Of a stretch of DNA of 20,083 nt, positions 1 to 6,801 are shown in pieces (the stretch's first letter is position 1; the number at the start of each line of letters is the position of its first letter). Under the pieces are notes generated by a model. The model was not told where the DNA came from. It did no database searches and saw nothing but the letters and a program-made list of their open reading frames with translations. This DNA is from an uncultured Clostridium sp. (GTDB taxonomy: Bacteria; Bacillota; Clostridia; TANB77; CAG-508): NCBI GenBank assembly GCA_946495905.1, contig CAMMEP010000024.1, forward strand, positions 1 through 20,083, written 5' to 3'. The position numbers and the translations under genes were made by a program.

Positions 1-2
1 AT

Positions 3-62
3 AATACAGACACAGTAATATTAAACTATATTGATTCATTAAAGGAATACGCAGCGATTTAA
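3..62 (+). CDS. C-terminal tail of a gene entering from the left (partial)
   Basis: Frame 3 of the plus strand is open from the window edge to a TAA at 60-62 and reads NTDTVILNYIDSLKEYAAI, a normal-looking soluble C-terminus. It is the only plus-strand gene candidate. Its stop codon overlaps the stop codon of the convergent RelE-like toxin gene (59-61 on the minus strand). Only 19 residues are visible, so no family can be given and chance cannot be excluded. Confidence 0.4.
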   Translation, partial: NTDTVILNYIDSLKEYAAI

Positions 63-385
63 AAATTGTAATCTAAGTAGTTTCTTCCACTATAGTAAAT
101 ATGAGAAACATAAACTGTATTAGTTTCTTCTTCTATTGTATATAGTAATACATAATTTTTTATTACTATCCTTCTATATGACCTTTTTAGAGTATCATAT
201 TTTTTTATTTTAGTATGTATTCTAGGAAACTCTTTTAATCTTTGTAACTCTTGTTCTATTTTTTTCATTAACCTTTTTGCAGCATGCCCAGCATATAAAT
301 CCTCCGTAATGTAATCATAAATCCTATTAATTTCTTTATATGCTGTAGGTGTTATAATTACTTTGTATTGATGCTTAATATCCAT
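59..385 (-). CDS. RelE/ParE-family toxin of a type II toxin-antitoxin pair
   Basis: A 108-residue basic protein with the usual size and layout of the RelE/ParE fold: YKVIITPTAYKEI at the N-terminus, a helical pair (residues ~15-52) ending in LKEFPRI, then the beta core YRRIVIKNYVLLYTI and VYVSHIYYSGRNYL. RelE/ParE toxins are either ribosome-dependent mRNA endonucleases or gyrase poisons; the sequence alone does not say which. The late Tyr/Arg residues (YSGRNY) are in the region of the active site of RelE-type nucleases. The ATG lies inside the 3' end of the upstream antitoxin gene (11-base overlap), which implies translational coupling. No frameshift is seen, so it is probably active and held in check by its partner. 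Confidence 0.85.
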   Translation of the reverse strand: MDIKHQYKVIITPTAYKEINRIYDYITEDLYAGHAAKRLMKKIEQELQRLKEFPRIHTKIKKYDTLKRSYRRIVIKNYVLLYTIEEETNTVYVSHIYYSGRNYLDYNF

Positions 386-713
386 ATTTCTGTCTCAACT
401 CCTCAAATGCCTCATCTGAATCTATACCTTCGCCTTTTTCGATTTCTTCCTCAGATTTTTTTAATTTTTTAATTATGTCGTTATTCATTTTTTTCCTATT
501 ATAATCTTCTACTCTTATGATAAAAGAATTATTTGAACGGTTTTTATCAATTATTATTTTTTTATATTGGTCAAATGCTAATTCAACAGCTTCCTTTAGA
601 TTTTTCAAAGCTTCTTCTACAGTTTTTCCTTGAGATGCTACATTATTATCAATACATTTAGCCACATACCACTCCTCTTCTTTTTGAATAATGACATTAT
701 ATTTTATGCTCAT
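375..713 (-). CDS. HicB-like antitoxin paired with a RelE/ParE toxin
   Basis: Start chosen at ATG 713 (MSIKYN), because AAAGGA lies 10 bases upstream; the GTG at 722 is too close to that site. Residues ~1-50 match the HicB partial RNase H fold: YNVIIQKEEEWYVAKCIDN followed by ASQGKTVEEALKNLKEAVE. The C-terminus, with SEEEIEKGEGIDSDEAFEEL, resembles instead the toxin-wrapping tails of RelB/ParD-like antitoxins. The gene ends inside the start of the toxin gene. HicB usually pairs with the mRNA interferase HicA, so a RelE/ParE partner is unusual. Inferred role: neutralise the toxin and autoregulate the operon. No separate HTH or ribbon-helix-helix domain is obvious. Confidence 0.8.
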   Translation of the reverse strand: MSIKYNVIIQKEEEWYVAKCIDNNVASQGKTVEEALKNLKEAVELAFDQYKKIIIDKNRSNNSFIIRVEDYNRKKMNNDIIKKLKKSEEEIEKGEGIDSDEAFEELRQKYGY

Positions 714-741
714 AAAAGTCACATCCTTTCCTCATGATATA

Positions 742-770
742 TTAATAGCATATTTTACATAATTTGTAAA
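742..770 (-). promoter_or_regulatory. Promoter and possible operator of the toxin-antitoxin operon
   Basis: On the minus strand TTTACA (765-770), 17 bases, then TATTAA (742-747), ending about 30 bases before the antitoxin ATG. The -35 box is half of an inverted repeat TTTACA-TAATT-TGTAAA at 754-770, a plausible autoregulatory operator. Inference from sequence only. Confidence 0.45.
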
Positions 771-859
771 TAGTTTTTTTGACTCTTTATACTTTTTTAA
801 TTTCTTATTACAGTTGACAGCTTATTGCATAAGAATGAGCTATGAATAATAACAATTTT

Positions 860-1720
860 TTACTTAAATCCCTTTCCCCATGCCTCTCTTGCACTGGAAA
901 TTACAATAAATGCCCTAGGGTCTATTTCTTGTGCAATTTGTTTTATTTTAGCGACCTCTCCTCTTGAGGCGACGCACCAAAGCATCATCCTTTTTTCTTT
1001 AGTATACATTCCTTTTGCGTAAATTGCTGTACTTCCTCTGTCTAATTTCTGACCTATTTCTTGTGCAATCTCTTTATATTTATTCGATACTATAAACATT
1101 GTTTTTGTAAAATAAATTCCTTCGAATACTGCATCTATCATTTTTCCGCTTAAGTAAATAGCTATTGCAGAATAAAGACCTACTTCTATCTCTCGGAAGA
1201 AAATTACATTTAATACAACAATAGCAATATCAATAATTACAATTAAATTGCTTGCTCGATAATGTGGTTTATAGGAGCGAATAATATAGGTAAGCAAATC
1301 GGTTCCTCCTGTAGAAGCATTTGCTTTTAAAACAATGGCCGTTCCCACTCCAACTAAAATTCCACCATAAATACATGCCAATAACCTGTCTTGTGTTAAT
1401 GGATCAAATCTTTCTAAAATATCAATAAATGTAGATAATACAATAGTTCCAAAAATACCTTTTATGGCTGTTTCTTTTCCTACTCGAATAATTGTTAGAA
1501 TAATTAAAGGAATATTTAGAATAAGCATTGTTGTACCAAGAGGTAAATTAAACAAATAGTAGATAATGGTGGAAATACCCGCAAACCCACCAGAAGATAA
1601 TTGGTTTGGAAGTAAAAATAGAGATGTTCCTGCTGCCATAAATAAACAGCCAATCACTATTTCTATTATTTCTTTAATATATTTGCTTATTATTAATTGA
1701 TTTCTTGATAACTTTTTCAA
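860..1720 (-). CDS. YitT-family integral membrane protein (DUF161/DUF2179)
   Basis: A 286-residue protein of typical family length. The N-terminal two thirds hold several hydrophobic segments, including IIEIVIGCLFMAAGTSLFLL and the family-typical LSSGGFAGISTIIYYLFNLPLGT and NASTGGTDLL. The last ~80 residues form the soluble DUF2179 domain (TKTMFIVSNKYKEIAQEI to AFIVISSAREAWGKGF). The family is common in Firmicutes and its function is largely unknown; transport has been suggested. The start is TTG at 1718-1720, with AGGTG 7 bases upstream, and no in-frame ATG nearby begins the conserved N-terminus. The leader can form an 18-bp hairpin that buries this AGGTG. The gene stands apart from its neighbours. 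Confidence 0.88.
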   Translation of the reverse strand: MKKLSRNQLIISKYIKEIIEIVIGCLFMAAGTSLFLLPNQLSSGGFAGISTIIYYLFNLPLGTTMLILNIPLIILTIIRVGKETAIKGIFGTIVLSTFIDILERFDPLTQDRLLACIYGGILVGVGTAIVLKANASTGGTDLLTYIIRSYKPHYRASNLIVIIDIAIVVLNVIFFREIEVGLYSAIAIYLSGKMIDAVFEGIYFTKTMFIVSNKYKEIAQEIGQKLDRGSTAIYAKGMYTKEKRMMLWCVASRGEVAKIKQIAQEIDPRAFIVISSAREAWGKGFK

Positions 1721-1726
1721 CTAAAT

Positions 1727-1778
1727 TCACCTACTATTGGAAATTTTTCTCTTTACTATTATTTCCAATAATAGGTGA
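1727..1778 (-). promoter_or_regulatory. Leader hairpin sequestering the yitT-like ribosome binding site
   Basis: Arms 1727-1744 and 1761-1778 are complementary over 18 bases with a 16-base loop. As minus-strand RNA the single non-Watson-Crick position is a G-U wobble, while as plus-strand RNA it would be a C-A mismatch, so the fold favours the transcribed strand. The 3' arm contains AGGTG, the ribosome binding site of the TTG start at 1720. There is no U-tract after it. This suggests translational control or an RNA thermometer; the trigger is unknown. Confidence 0.6.
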
Positions 1779-1793
1779 TTTTATACTTATTTA

Positions 1794-1911
1794 TGCAAAA
1801 AGGGACGGGCTTGTTTTGCTCATTTTTAAGTATAAATATTTAGTCAAAGATACTACTTATTGCTAAAAAATTGGTTTAATAATGAGCAAAACAAGCCCGT
1901 CCCCTTTTGCA
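1794..1911. repeat. GGGGACGGGC palindromic repeat, copy A
   Basis: Arms 1794-1824 and 1881-1911 are inverted copies, 30 of 31 bases matching, around GGGACGGGCTTGTTTTGCTC. The 56-base middle includes TATAAATATTTAG, also present in the loop of copy B at 6726-6801. It lies 31 bases after the radical SAM stop codon and could act as a strong 3' hairpin. No transposase is present. Palindromic GGGGAC-type repeats are scattered in many clostridial genomes and resemble REP elements moved by RAYT (IS200-like) transposases; that origin is an inference. Confidence 0.85.
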
Positions 1912-1942
1912 CATTTACTCATATGATTCTAAGATTTCTAAT

Positions 1943-2956
1943 TCAAATTTTCCGTGGTTTTATTTTCTCATCTTTTTCGATTACCACATCTACATCATAT
2001 ACGTCTTTTAATTTTTCAATATTTTCTTTTTTATGTCCTATGATGTTATTAATATTAACATCATTTGCAATAATCTTAACTTTTTTTACTTTTGCATTTA
2101 CCTTTTTTATTTTATTTACAATGCTATCATACCACATACTTGACTCTACTAATTGTCTAAAAGCAGGATGGTATGGTCCCGCAATCACACTACTTTTTTC
2201 TGTTCCTGGATCTGTAATTTCTTCTGTATTTTGAAGTCCTATTCGTATTACATTTATTTTATTTCGATTAAATAAATCTACAATTTCTTTACATCTTTCT
2301 ACTGCTTGTCCAACCGTTAGCGGTGTATATTCTCCTTTTTCATATTCTTCAGCAAGTTCCGTGTCTTTAATAACAAGTACTGGATAAATTCTAACAATTT
2401 TTGGTTTCAATTTTATTAATTCTTTTGCAGTATTTATTTCGTCCTGTTTTGTACTTTCTGGAAGTCCTACCATCATTTGATGTCCTAAAATAAAGCCATA
2501 TCTTCTAATTAATTTAGATGCTTTTTTCACATCTTCCCCAGTATGTCCTCTTTTGCATCTGCTTAGAATGTAATTATTCGTGGATTGTACGCCTAATTCG
2601 ATAGTCTTTACATGATATTTTTTCATTCTTTTTAACGTTTCTTTATCAATACAGTCTGGTCTTGTAGATATTCGTATACTATTTACTAATTTCTCTTTAA
2701 TATACTTTTGAGCTGCTTCTAATAATTCTATTTGTTTTTCTTTTTCAATTGCAGTGAAACTTCCTCCAAAGAAGGCAACTTCAACATACTTATGATTATC
2801 TTTGAAATTTTTCAAATAATATTCTATTGTCTCCTCTACGTCTTTTGCGGTAACCATTTTTGTTTGACCACTGATTCTTTTTTGATTACAAAAAGTACAA
2901 TTATTCGGACATCCTAAATGTGGCACAAAGATTGGTATAATATATTCTTTCTTCAT
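1943..2956 (-). CDS. Elp3-like radical SAM protein
   Basis: The cluster-binding motif CPNNCTFC (CxxxCxxC) is at residues 16-23, followed by typical radical SAM elements: VEVAFFGGSFTAI, RISTRPDCI, VKTIELGVQS and GHQMMVGLP. The catalytic half resembles Elp3, but the 337-residue protein lacks the C-terminal acetyltransferase domain. Its last ~50 residues (INNIIGHKKENIEKLKDVY) look KH-like, suggesting an RNA substrate. I chose ATG 2956 rather than GTG 2968, because AGGTG lies 9 bases before the ATG and the motif follows at the usual distance. It lies downstream of rnc with a 69-base gap and is probably co-transcribed; an Elp3-like gene beside rnc is common in clostridia. A role in tRNA or rRNA modification is inference; the substrate is unknown. 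Confidence 0.85.
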   Translation of the reverse strand: MKKEYIIPIFVPHLGCPNNCTFCNQKRISGQTKMVTAKDVEETIEYYLKNFKDNHKYVEVAFFGGSFTAIEKEKQIELLEAAQKYIKEKLVNSIRISTRPDCIDKETLKRMKKYHVKTIELGVQSTNNYILSRCKRGHTGEDVKKASKLIRRYGFILGHQMMVGLPESTKQDEINTAKELIKLKPKIVRIYPVLVIKDTELAEEYEKGEYTPLTVGQAVERCKEIVDLFNRNKINVIRIGLQNTEEITDPGTEKSSVIAGPYHPAFRQLVESSMWYDSIVNKIKKVNAKVKKVKIIANDVNINNIIGHKKENIEKLKDVYDVDVVIEKDEKIKPRKI

Positions 2957-3025
2957 AAAGTCAATCACCTGCTTTCTTTTATGATTTGTTATATAGAATA
3001 TAGCATTTTTCTTTGTATTTTTTTA

Positions 3026-3700
3026 TTATTTTAAGCCTATTAGTGCTTTTTCTGCTGCATTCATTTCAGCATGTTTTTTTGTTTTTCCTTCTCCTATCGC
3101 TAGTTCTTTTCCATCTACTTCTACTTTTACAGTAAAAGTTTTATCATGATCTGGTCCAGATTCTTTTATTACTGTATATTGTATTTTCACTTCTCCCTTT
3201 TCTTGTAATTTTTCTTGTAAAACTGTTTTAAAATCTTTCATTCCCACATGTTTGGTAGAATTTTCTATTGCTTCTTTTAAGTTATCAATAATAAATTTTT
3301 CTGCTGCTTCTAATCCACCATCAAAATAGATTGCTGCAATTGTTGCTTCAATACTATCTGCTAAGATAGCTGGCTTATGATTCCCCTTATTATTTGCTTC
3401 GCTTTTTCCCACTAAGATGAAATCACTAAAATTATGCGATTTTGCGACTTCATATAAGCTATTTTCGCAGACAACTTCTGCTCTAACTTTAGTCATTTCA
3501 CCTTCTTTTAATTTTTTATAATTATTATAAATATATTTACTAGAAATAAATTCTAAGATGCTGTCCCCCAGAAATTCTAGCTTTTCATTACTTTCGATAT
3601 TTTTCTCATACGCATAAGAGGTATGGGTCAATGCTTTTTTTAGAAGTGACTTATCTTTGAATGTATAGCCAATACTTCTTTCTATTTTTTCAAAATCCAT
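3026..3700 (-). CDS. rnc: Ribonuclease III
   Basis: A 224-residue double-strand-specific endoribonuclease for rRNA and mRNA processing. The signature NEKLEFLGDSILEF gives E39, E42 and D46, and LADSIEATIAAIYFDGG gives D115 and E118, so the full acidic catalytic set is present. The double-stranded RNA binding domain occupies residues ~155-222 (TVLQEKLQEKG to GKTKKHAEMNAAEKALIGL). The start is ATG 3700, with AAAGG 10 bases upstream. Two hairpin terminators separate it from acpP, and a candidate -10 TATAAT lies about 50 bases before the start, so it may have its own promoter despite belonging to the conserved plsX-acpP-rnc cluster. Confidence 0.97.
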   Translation of the reverse strand: MDFEKIERSIGYTFKDKSLLKKALTHTSYAYEKNIESNEKLEFLGDSILEFISSKYIYNNYKKLKEGEMTKVRAEVVCENSLYEVAKSHNFSDFILVGKSEANNKGNHKPAILADSIEATIAAIYFDGGLEAAEKFIIDNLKEAIENSTKHVGMKDFKTVLQEKLQEKGEVKIQYTVIKESGPDHDKTFTVKVEVDGKELAIGEGKTKKHAEMNAAEKALIGLK

Positions 3701-3749
3701 GTTGATACAACCTTTCTTTTATTATTTGTTTTTATTGGTAAGCATTTCC

Positions 3750-3778
3750 ATTATACACCTTTTTTTTACAAAAAGAAA
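3750..3778 (-). promoter_or_regulatory. Candidate rnc promoter
   Basis: TATAAT at 3750-3755 on the minus strand, with a weak -35 TTTCTT 17 bases upstream (3773-3778). The -35 falls in the U-tract of the preceding terminator. The -10 is perfect but the -35 is poor. Confidence 0.4.
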
Positions 3779-3805
3779 GAGGTTTCGCAAAAATATGCAA
3801 AACCT
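3770..3805 (-). terminator. Second intrinsic terminator between acpP and rnc
   Basis: Minus-strand hairpin with arms 3796-3805 (AGGTTTTGCA) and 3780-3789 (TGCGAAACCT), a 10-bp stem with one wobble, followed by the U-rich CTTTCTTTT-like run at 3770-3779. Confidence 0.6.
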
Positions 3806-3849
3806 ATTTACTACTTTGTTACAATTCACAACTTAGTTTTTTTACGCAC

Positions 3850-3880
3850 AAAAAAACAAAGTAACCTATTGATTACTCTG
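3850..3880 (-). terminator. Intrinsic terminator of the plsX-acpP unit
   Basis: Minus-strand stem CAGAGTAATC / GGTTACTTTG (10 bp including two wobbles, loop AATA) at 3857-3880, followed by seven U at 3850-3856. It begins 10 bases after the acpP stop codon. Confidence 0.8.
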
Positions 3881-3889
3881 TCTTTTTGC

Positions 3890-4132
3890 TTATGCAAGAT
3901 GATCTTTGATATAATCTACTACATCTCCTACAGAAACAACTTTTTCTGCATCAGCGTCTGGTATTTCTATATCAAACTCTTCTTCAAGAGCCATTATTAA
4001 TTCAACAATATCTAATGAATCTGCTCCTAAATCATCTATAAAAGATGCTTCCATTGTAACTGCTGTATCAGCTACTCCTAGTTGCTCAACTATTATTCCT
4101 TTTACTTTTTCAAAAACTTCTTCTGAACTCAT
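3890..4132 (-). CDS. acpP: Acyl carrier protein
   Basis: An 80-residue, very acidic four-helix protein that carries growing fatty acyl chains on phosphopantetheine. The attachment motif DDLGADSLDIVELIMALEEEF is present, with the modified serine at S39. The start at ATG 4132 is fixed by a near-perfect AAGGAGGTGA 9 bases upstream (4142-4151), the strongest ribosome binding site in the window and in line with the high expression expected of this protein. It follows plsX by 81 bases on the same strand, and a terminator follows directly. No anomalies. Confidence 0.97.
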   Translation of the reverse strand: MSSEEVFEKVKGIIVEQLGVADTAVTMEASFIDDLGADSLDIVELIMALEEEFDIEIPDADAEKVVSVGDVVDYIKDHLA

Positions 4133-4213
4133 TATATAAGTTCACCTCCTTATATTTTTCATAACATTGTTCTATCTAACAATAATACATATTAATTTAA
4201 TTGTCAATATTTT

Positions 4214-5236
4214 TTATGAATTTTTTTCAAAAGCATCTATCATTTTTTCTACTGATTTATTTTCTACAAATTGCTCTGCTTGTTTTATAGTAAATTCAAA
4301 TAGTTTTTCATCACTACTTCCATGTGCTTTTACTACTGGTTTTTTCACTCCTAAGAATAATGCTCCACCATATTCTTTATAGTCTACTGTTTTTGAGAAT
4401 TTTTTTATTGCAGGCAAACTTGGTATGGCAGCTATTTTAGCAAGTATATTATGTGTTAAACTTTCTGTTAAACTTCTTTTTACGAATTTTCCTAAGCCTT
4501 CTACCGATTTCAGAAATACATTGCCTGTAAATCCATCGGTTACGATAACATCTACTTTTCCAGAAAAAGCATCTCTTCCTTCTACATTTCCAATAAAATT
4601 AATATCTAATTTTTCTGCATTTTCTTTTAATAATTTATATGACTCCTTGGTCAGTTCATTACCTTTTGTTTCTTCTGTTCCTATGTTCAATAAACCAACC
4701 GCTGGCGACTCCATTCCAAATGTATTTTTCAAATAAATACTTGCCATTTGTGCAAATTGAAGCAAATTAATTGGTTTGCAGTTGGTATTAGAACCACAAT
4801 CCATTAAAAGTAATCTACTTTTATAGGCAGGTAAGATTCCAGCTAGAGCTGGCCTATCAATTCCTTTAATTCTTCCTACTAAAAGAGTGGCCCCTGTTAG
4901 GAGTGCTCCTGAATTTCCTGCAGAAATAAATACGTCTCCTTCTCCTTGTTTTAGCATATTAAATCCTACAACCATTGAAGAATCTTTTTTATGTTTAATT
5001 GCTTGGGTTGGAATGTCTTCCATTTCTATGGTTTCTGTTGCATTTTTTATACTTAGTCTAGGAGAAATATCCTTGATATCCTCTTTTCCATATAATTCTT
5101 TTATACGACTTTTAATTACTTCTTCTTTTCCAATTAAAACTACTTTTGCTTTTATTTGATTTATTGCTGCTACTGCTCCTTTTATATTCGCATCTGGTGC
5201 ATTATCTCCACCCATGGCATCCAGTAAAATAATCAT
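4214..5236 (-). CDS. plsX: Phosphate acyltransferase PlsX
   Basis: A 340-residue peripheral membrane enzyme that converts acyl-ACP and phosphate to acyl-phosphate, the first step of PlsX/PlsY phospholipid synthesis. Family landmarks are the N-terminal IILLDAMGGDNAPDANIKGAV, then SMVVGFNMLKQGEGDVFISA with GNSGALLTGA, LLLMDCGSNTNCKP, VGLLNIGTEETKGNEL and DVIVTDGFTGNVFLKSVEG. The start at ATG 5236 has GGAGG 7 bases upstream. It heads the plsX-acpP unit, joining acyl carrier to its user. A good promoter lies upstream, with an inverted repeat over the -35. Confidence 0.96.
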   Translation of the reverse strand: MIILLDAMGGDNAPDANIKGAVAAINQIKAKVVLIGKEEVIKSRIKELYGKEDIKDISPRLSIKNATETIEMEDIPTQAIKHKKDSSMVVGFNMLKQGEGDVFISAGNSGALLTGATLLVGRIKGIDRPALAGILPAYKSRLLLMDCGSNTNCKPINLLQFAQMASIYLKNTFGMESPAVGLLNIGTEETKGNELTKESYKLLKENAEKLDINFIGNVEGRDAFSGKVDVIVTDGFTGNVFLKSVEGLGKFVKRSLTESLTHNILAKIAAIPSLPAIKKFSKTVDYKEYGGALFLGVKKPVVKAHGSSDEKLFEFTIKQAEQFVENKSVEKMIDAFEKNS

Positions 5237-5324
5237 ATTGTTTCCTCCAATAATTGTATTATTCTTTATAAATATATTTACTTTATTTTTTATTAGAACA
5301 TTTCATATTCAGTATTTGAATAAT

Positions 5325-5374
5325 ATTGTATAACTTATATTTCGTAAAGTCAATTATTATTTTAAAAATTGACT
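5325..5374 (-). promoter_or_regulatory. plsX promoter with overlapping inverted repeat
   Basis: Minus strand: TTGACT (5348-5353), 17 bases, TACAAT (5325-5330). The -35 is one end of an inverted repeat AGTCAATT (5348-5355) / AATTGACT (5367-5374) with an 11-base spacer. This could be an operator for a fatty-acid regulator, but it does not match the FapR box I know, so the regulator is left open. Confidence 0.6.
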
Positions 5375-5441
5375 CATTATTCGTTACAGTATAATGGTCT
5401 GTAAGATCTATTTTGCTGAATTTTAGCTAGAAAGGAAACTA

Positions 5442-5487
5442 AAAAATACACTCTCCATAGTAAATTTCCTATTTCAAGTGTATTTTT
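5442..5487 (-). terminator. Intrinsic terminator after the M23 peptidase gene
   Basis: Perfect 11-bp stem: AAAAATACACT at 5477-5487 (read on minus) and AGTGTATTTTT at 5442-5452, with a 24-base loop and T-run at the 3' end. It starts 9 bases after the stop codon at 5496. The long loop makes it less canonical. Confidence 0.65.
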
Positions 5488-5495
5488 AATTTTTA

Positions 5496-6446
5496 TTAAT
5501 TATATAAATAATTTTGCGGATTTACAACTGATCCATTCACTCTTACTTCAAAGTGCAAATGATTTCCTGTTGAGTTACCTGTTGAACCAACTGCTGCTAT
5601 TGTATCACCAGCTTTAACTGTTTCTCCTGTTGATACATATAACTTACTACAGTGTCCATAATAAGTCTCAACACCATTTCCATTGTCTAGTTTTACTACA
5701 TATCCATATCCACCACTATATCCAGCGAATGTAACTGTACCTCCTGCTGCTGCCTTTATTGGTGTTCCATATGGTGCAGCTATATCTAATCCTGTATGGC
5801 TACTAGATCTTATACTTTCTCTGTTTCCAAATCTGGATGTGATTGTACCGGAAACTGGTGTGACTTCTAAATAAACACCTTGTACAGTATGAGATTCTAT
5901 CTCTTGTTGTTCTGCTATTTCTGCTTCTATTTCTTCTACTTTATTTTCTATCTCTTCGTCAATATCTGCAGCTGCCACTTTTACTGTACTTTCATCTTCT
6001 TTATCTGTTGTTATTACATCTGTTATACCTATTTCTAAATCTATTTCGTCTTCATATTTTTCTGTCATTTCATCAACTATTTTTTCAGCTTCTTCTAAGC
6101 TAGCTAGAACGGCTTTTTCTTCGCCATCTAGTGTCACGGCATATAATTTATAGGTCGTTTCAGAATTTTCCTCTAATTGTGCAAGTATTACCTCTTCGTT
6201 TGTTTGCTCTTCTTTATCTACTAATTTTAAATTATATTCTGGCATATTTTCTATTACAGTAAAAAGTTTTGCTTCTTCTTCTTTATTTATTATTTCATTT
6301 ACTTTTGCTTCAAATTCTTCTTTATTTGCTACATAACCTACTGTTTCTCCATCTATTGTTACTTCACAAACTAAGTTATATTTAATAAGTATAATTATTA
6401 ACATTATAAACAGTGCAATTGCTACTATATTTATAAGCCTAATCAT
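5496..6446 (-). CDS. Membrane-anchored M23 peptidoglycan endopeptidase
   Basis: Residues ~3-22 form an uncleaved membrane anchor (INIVAIALFIMLIIILI). Residues ~30-185 are an acidic, Glu-rich stalk with coiled-coil character. Residues ~195-316 are a LytM/M23 domain with all zinc and catalytic residues: H217 and D221 (HTGLD), H265 (YYGHCS), H296 and H298 (HLHFE), so it should cut peptide cross-links in the wall. The start is uncertain. ATG 6446 has a poor ribosome binding site, while a strong AAAGGAG at 6494-6500 lies 11 bases from an in-frame ATT at 6480-6482 that would add 12 mostly basic residues. It has its own promoter and terminator. Confidence 0.93.
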   Translation of the reverse strand: MIRLINIVAIALFIMLIIILIKYNLVCEVTIDGETVGYVANKEEFEAKVNEIINKEEEAKLFTVIENMPEYNLKLVDKEEQTNEEVILAQLEENSETTYKLYAVTLDGEEKAVLASLEEAEKIVDEMTEKYEDEIDLEIGITDVITTDKEDESTVKVAAADIDEEIENKVEEIEAEIAEQQEIESHTVQGVYLEVTPVSGTITSRFGNRESIRSSSHTGLDIAAPYGTPIKAAAGGTVTFAGYSGGYGYVVKLDNGNGVETYYGHCSKLYVSTGETVKAGDTIAAVGSTGNSTGNHLHFEVRVNGSVVNPQNYLYN

Positions 6447-6498
6447 TTCTTTTGTGTAGTATTTAATTTTCCTGTTTAAAATATATTTTCACACTCCT

Positions 6499-6516
6499 TT
6501 TTGTGACGTGACAAAA
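6499..6516. promoter_or_regulatory. Near-palindrome in the M23 gene leader
   Basis: TTTTGTGACGTGACAAAA is palindromic at 16 of 18 positions, centred on ACGT. It lies between the promoter's -10 and the AAAGGAG site, where a repressor could bind. Regulator unknown. Confidence 0.35.
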
Positions 6517-6519
6517 TTT

Positions 6520-6548
6520 ATTATACCATATATTCTATACAGTTTCAA
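6520..6548 (-). promoter_or_regulatory. Promoter of the M23 peptidase gene
   Basis: Minus strand TTGAAA (6543-6548), 17-base spacer, TATAAT (6520-6525): close to the sigma-A consensus. Confidence 0.7.
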
Positions 6549-6725
6549 ATTTAATATTCTATTTTCTCGCATTTTTGACATTTTTTAGACATTTCGTGCT
6601 TTTTGCTGTTCAAATTATCTTACGCTTTTCTTCGTTTTTCTTCATTTTCCTCTTTTTTTCTCGTTTTTTCAGCTATTGACTTTTGGTTAAAATTACTATC
6701 TATGGAAAATTTTCACACAAATTGT
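6549..6725. other. Intergenic stretch, nothing firm
   Basis: Together with the promoter and copy B repeat this makes a 354-base gene-free gap. The minus strand is purine-rich at 6600-6670, with several GAAAAA-type runs. I see no stable hairpin, RNA gene or credible ORF here. Confidence 0.5.
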
Positions 6726-6801
6726 AGCAATTGGGGACGGGCTTGTTTTGCTCAATGTTAAACTATAAATATTTAGCAAAACAAGCCCGTCCCCAATTGC
6801 T
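6726..6801. repeat. GGGGACGGGC palindromic repeat, copy B
   Basis: Perfect 27-base inverted arms at 6726-6752 and 6775-6801 around GGGGACGGGCTTGTTTTGCT; the 22-base loop holds TATAAATATTT as in copy A. The right arm includes the first base of the ATPase stop codon (6801-6803). There is no U-tract, but the hairpin is very stable and may protect or end the ATPase mRNA. Confidence 0.9.

Noticed and set aside
1860..2234. Plus-strand ORF of 124 codons
   Set aside because: It is the antisense of the radical SAM gene and repeat A; low-complexity Phe/Ser/Leu content with no ribosome binding site.
6610..6645. 11-codon minus-strand ORF (MKKNEEKRKII) with a GAGG site, as a possible leader peptide
   Set aside because: It lies upstream of the M23 promoter, so it is not in that transcript, and it is too short to separate from purine-rich chance.
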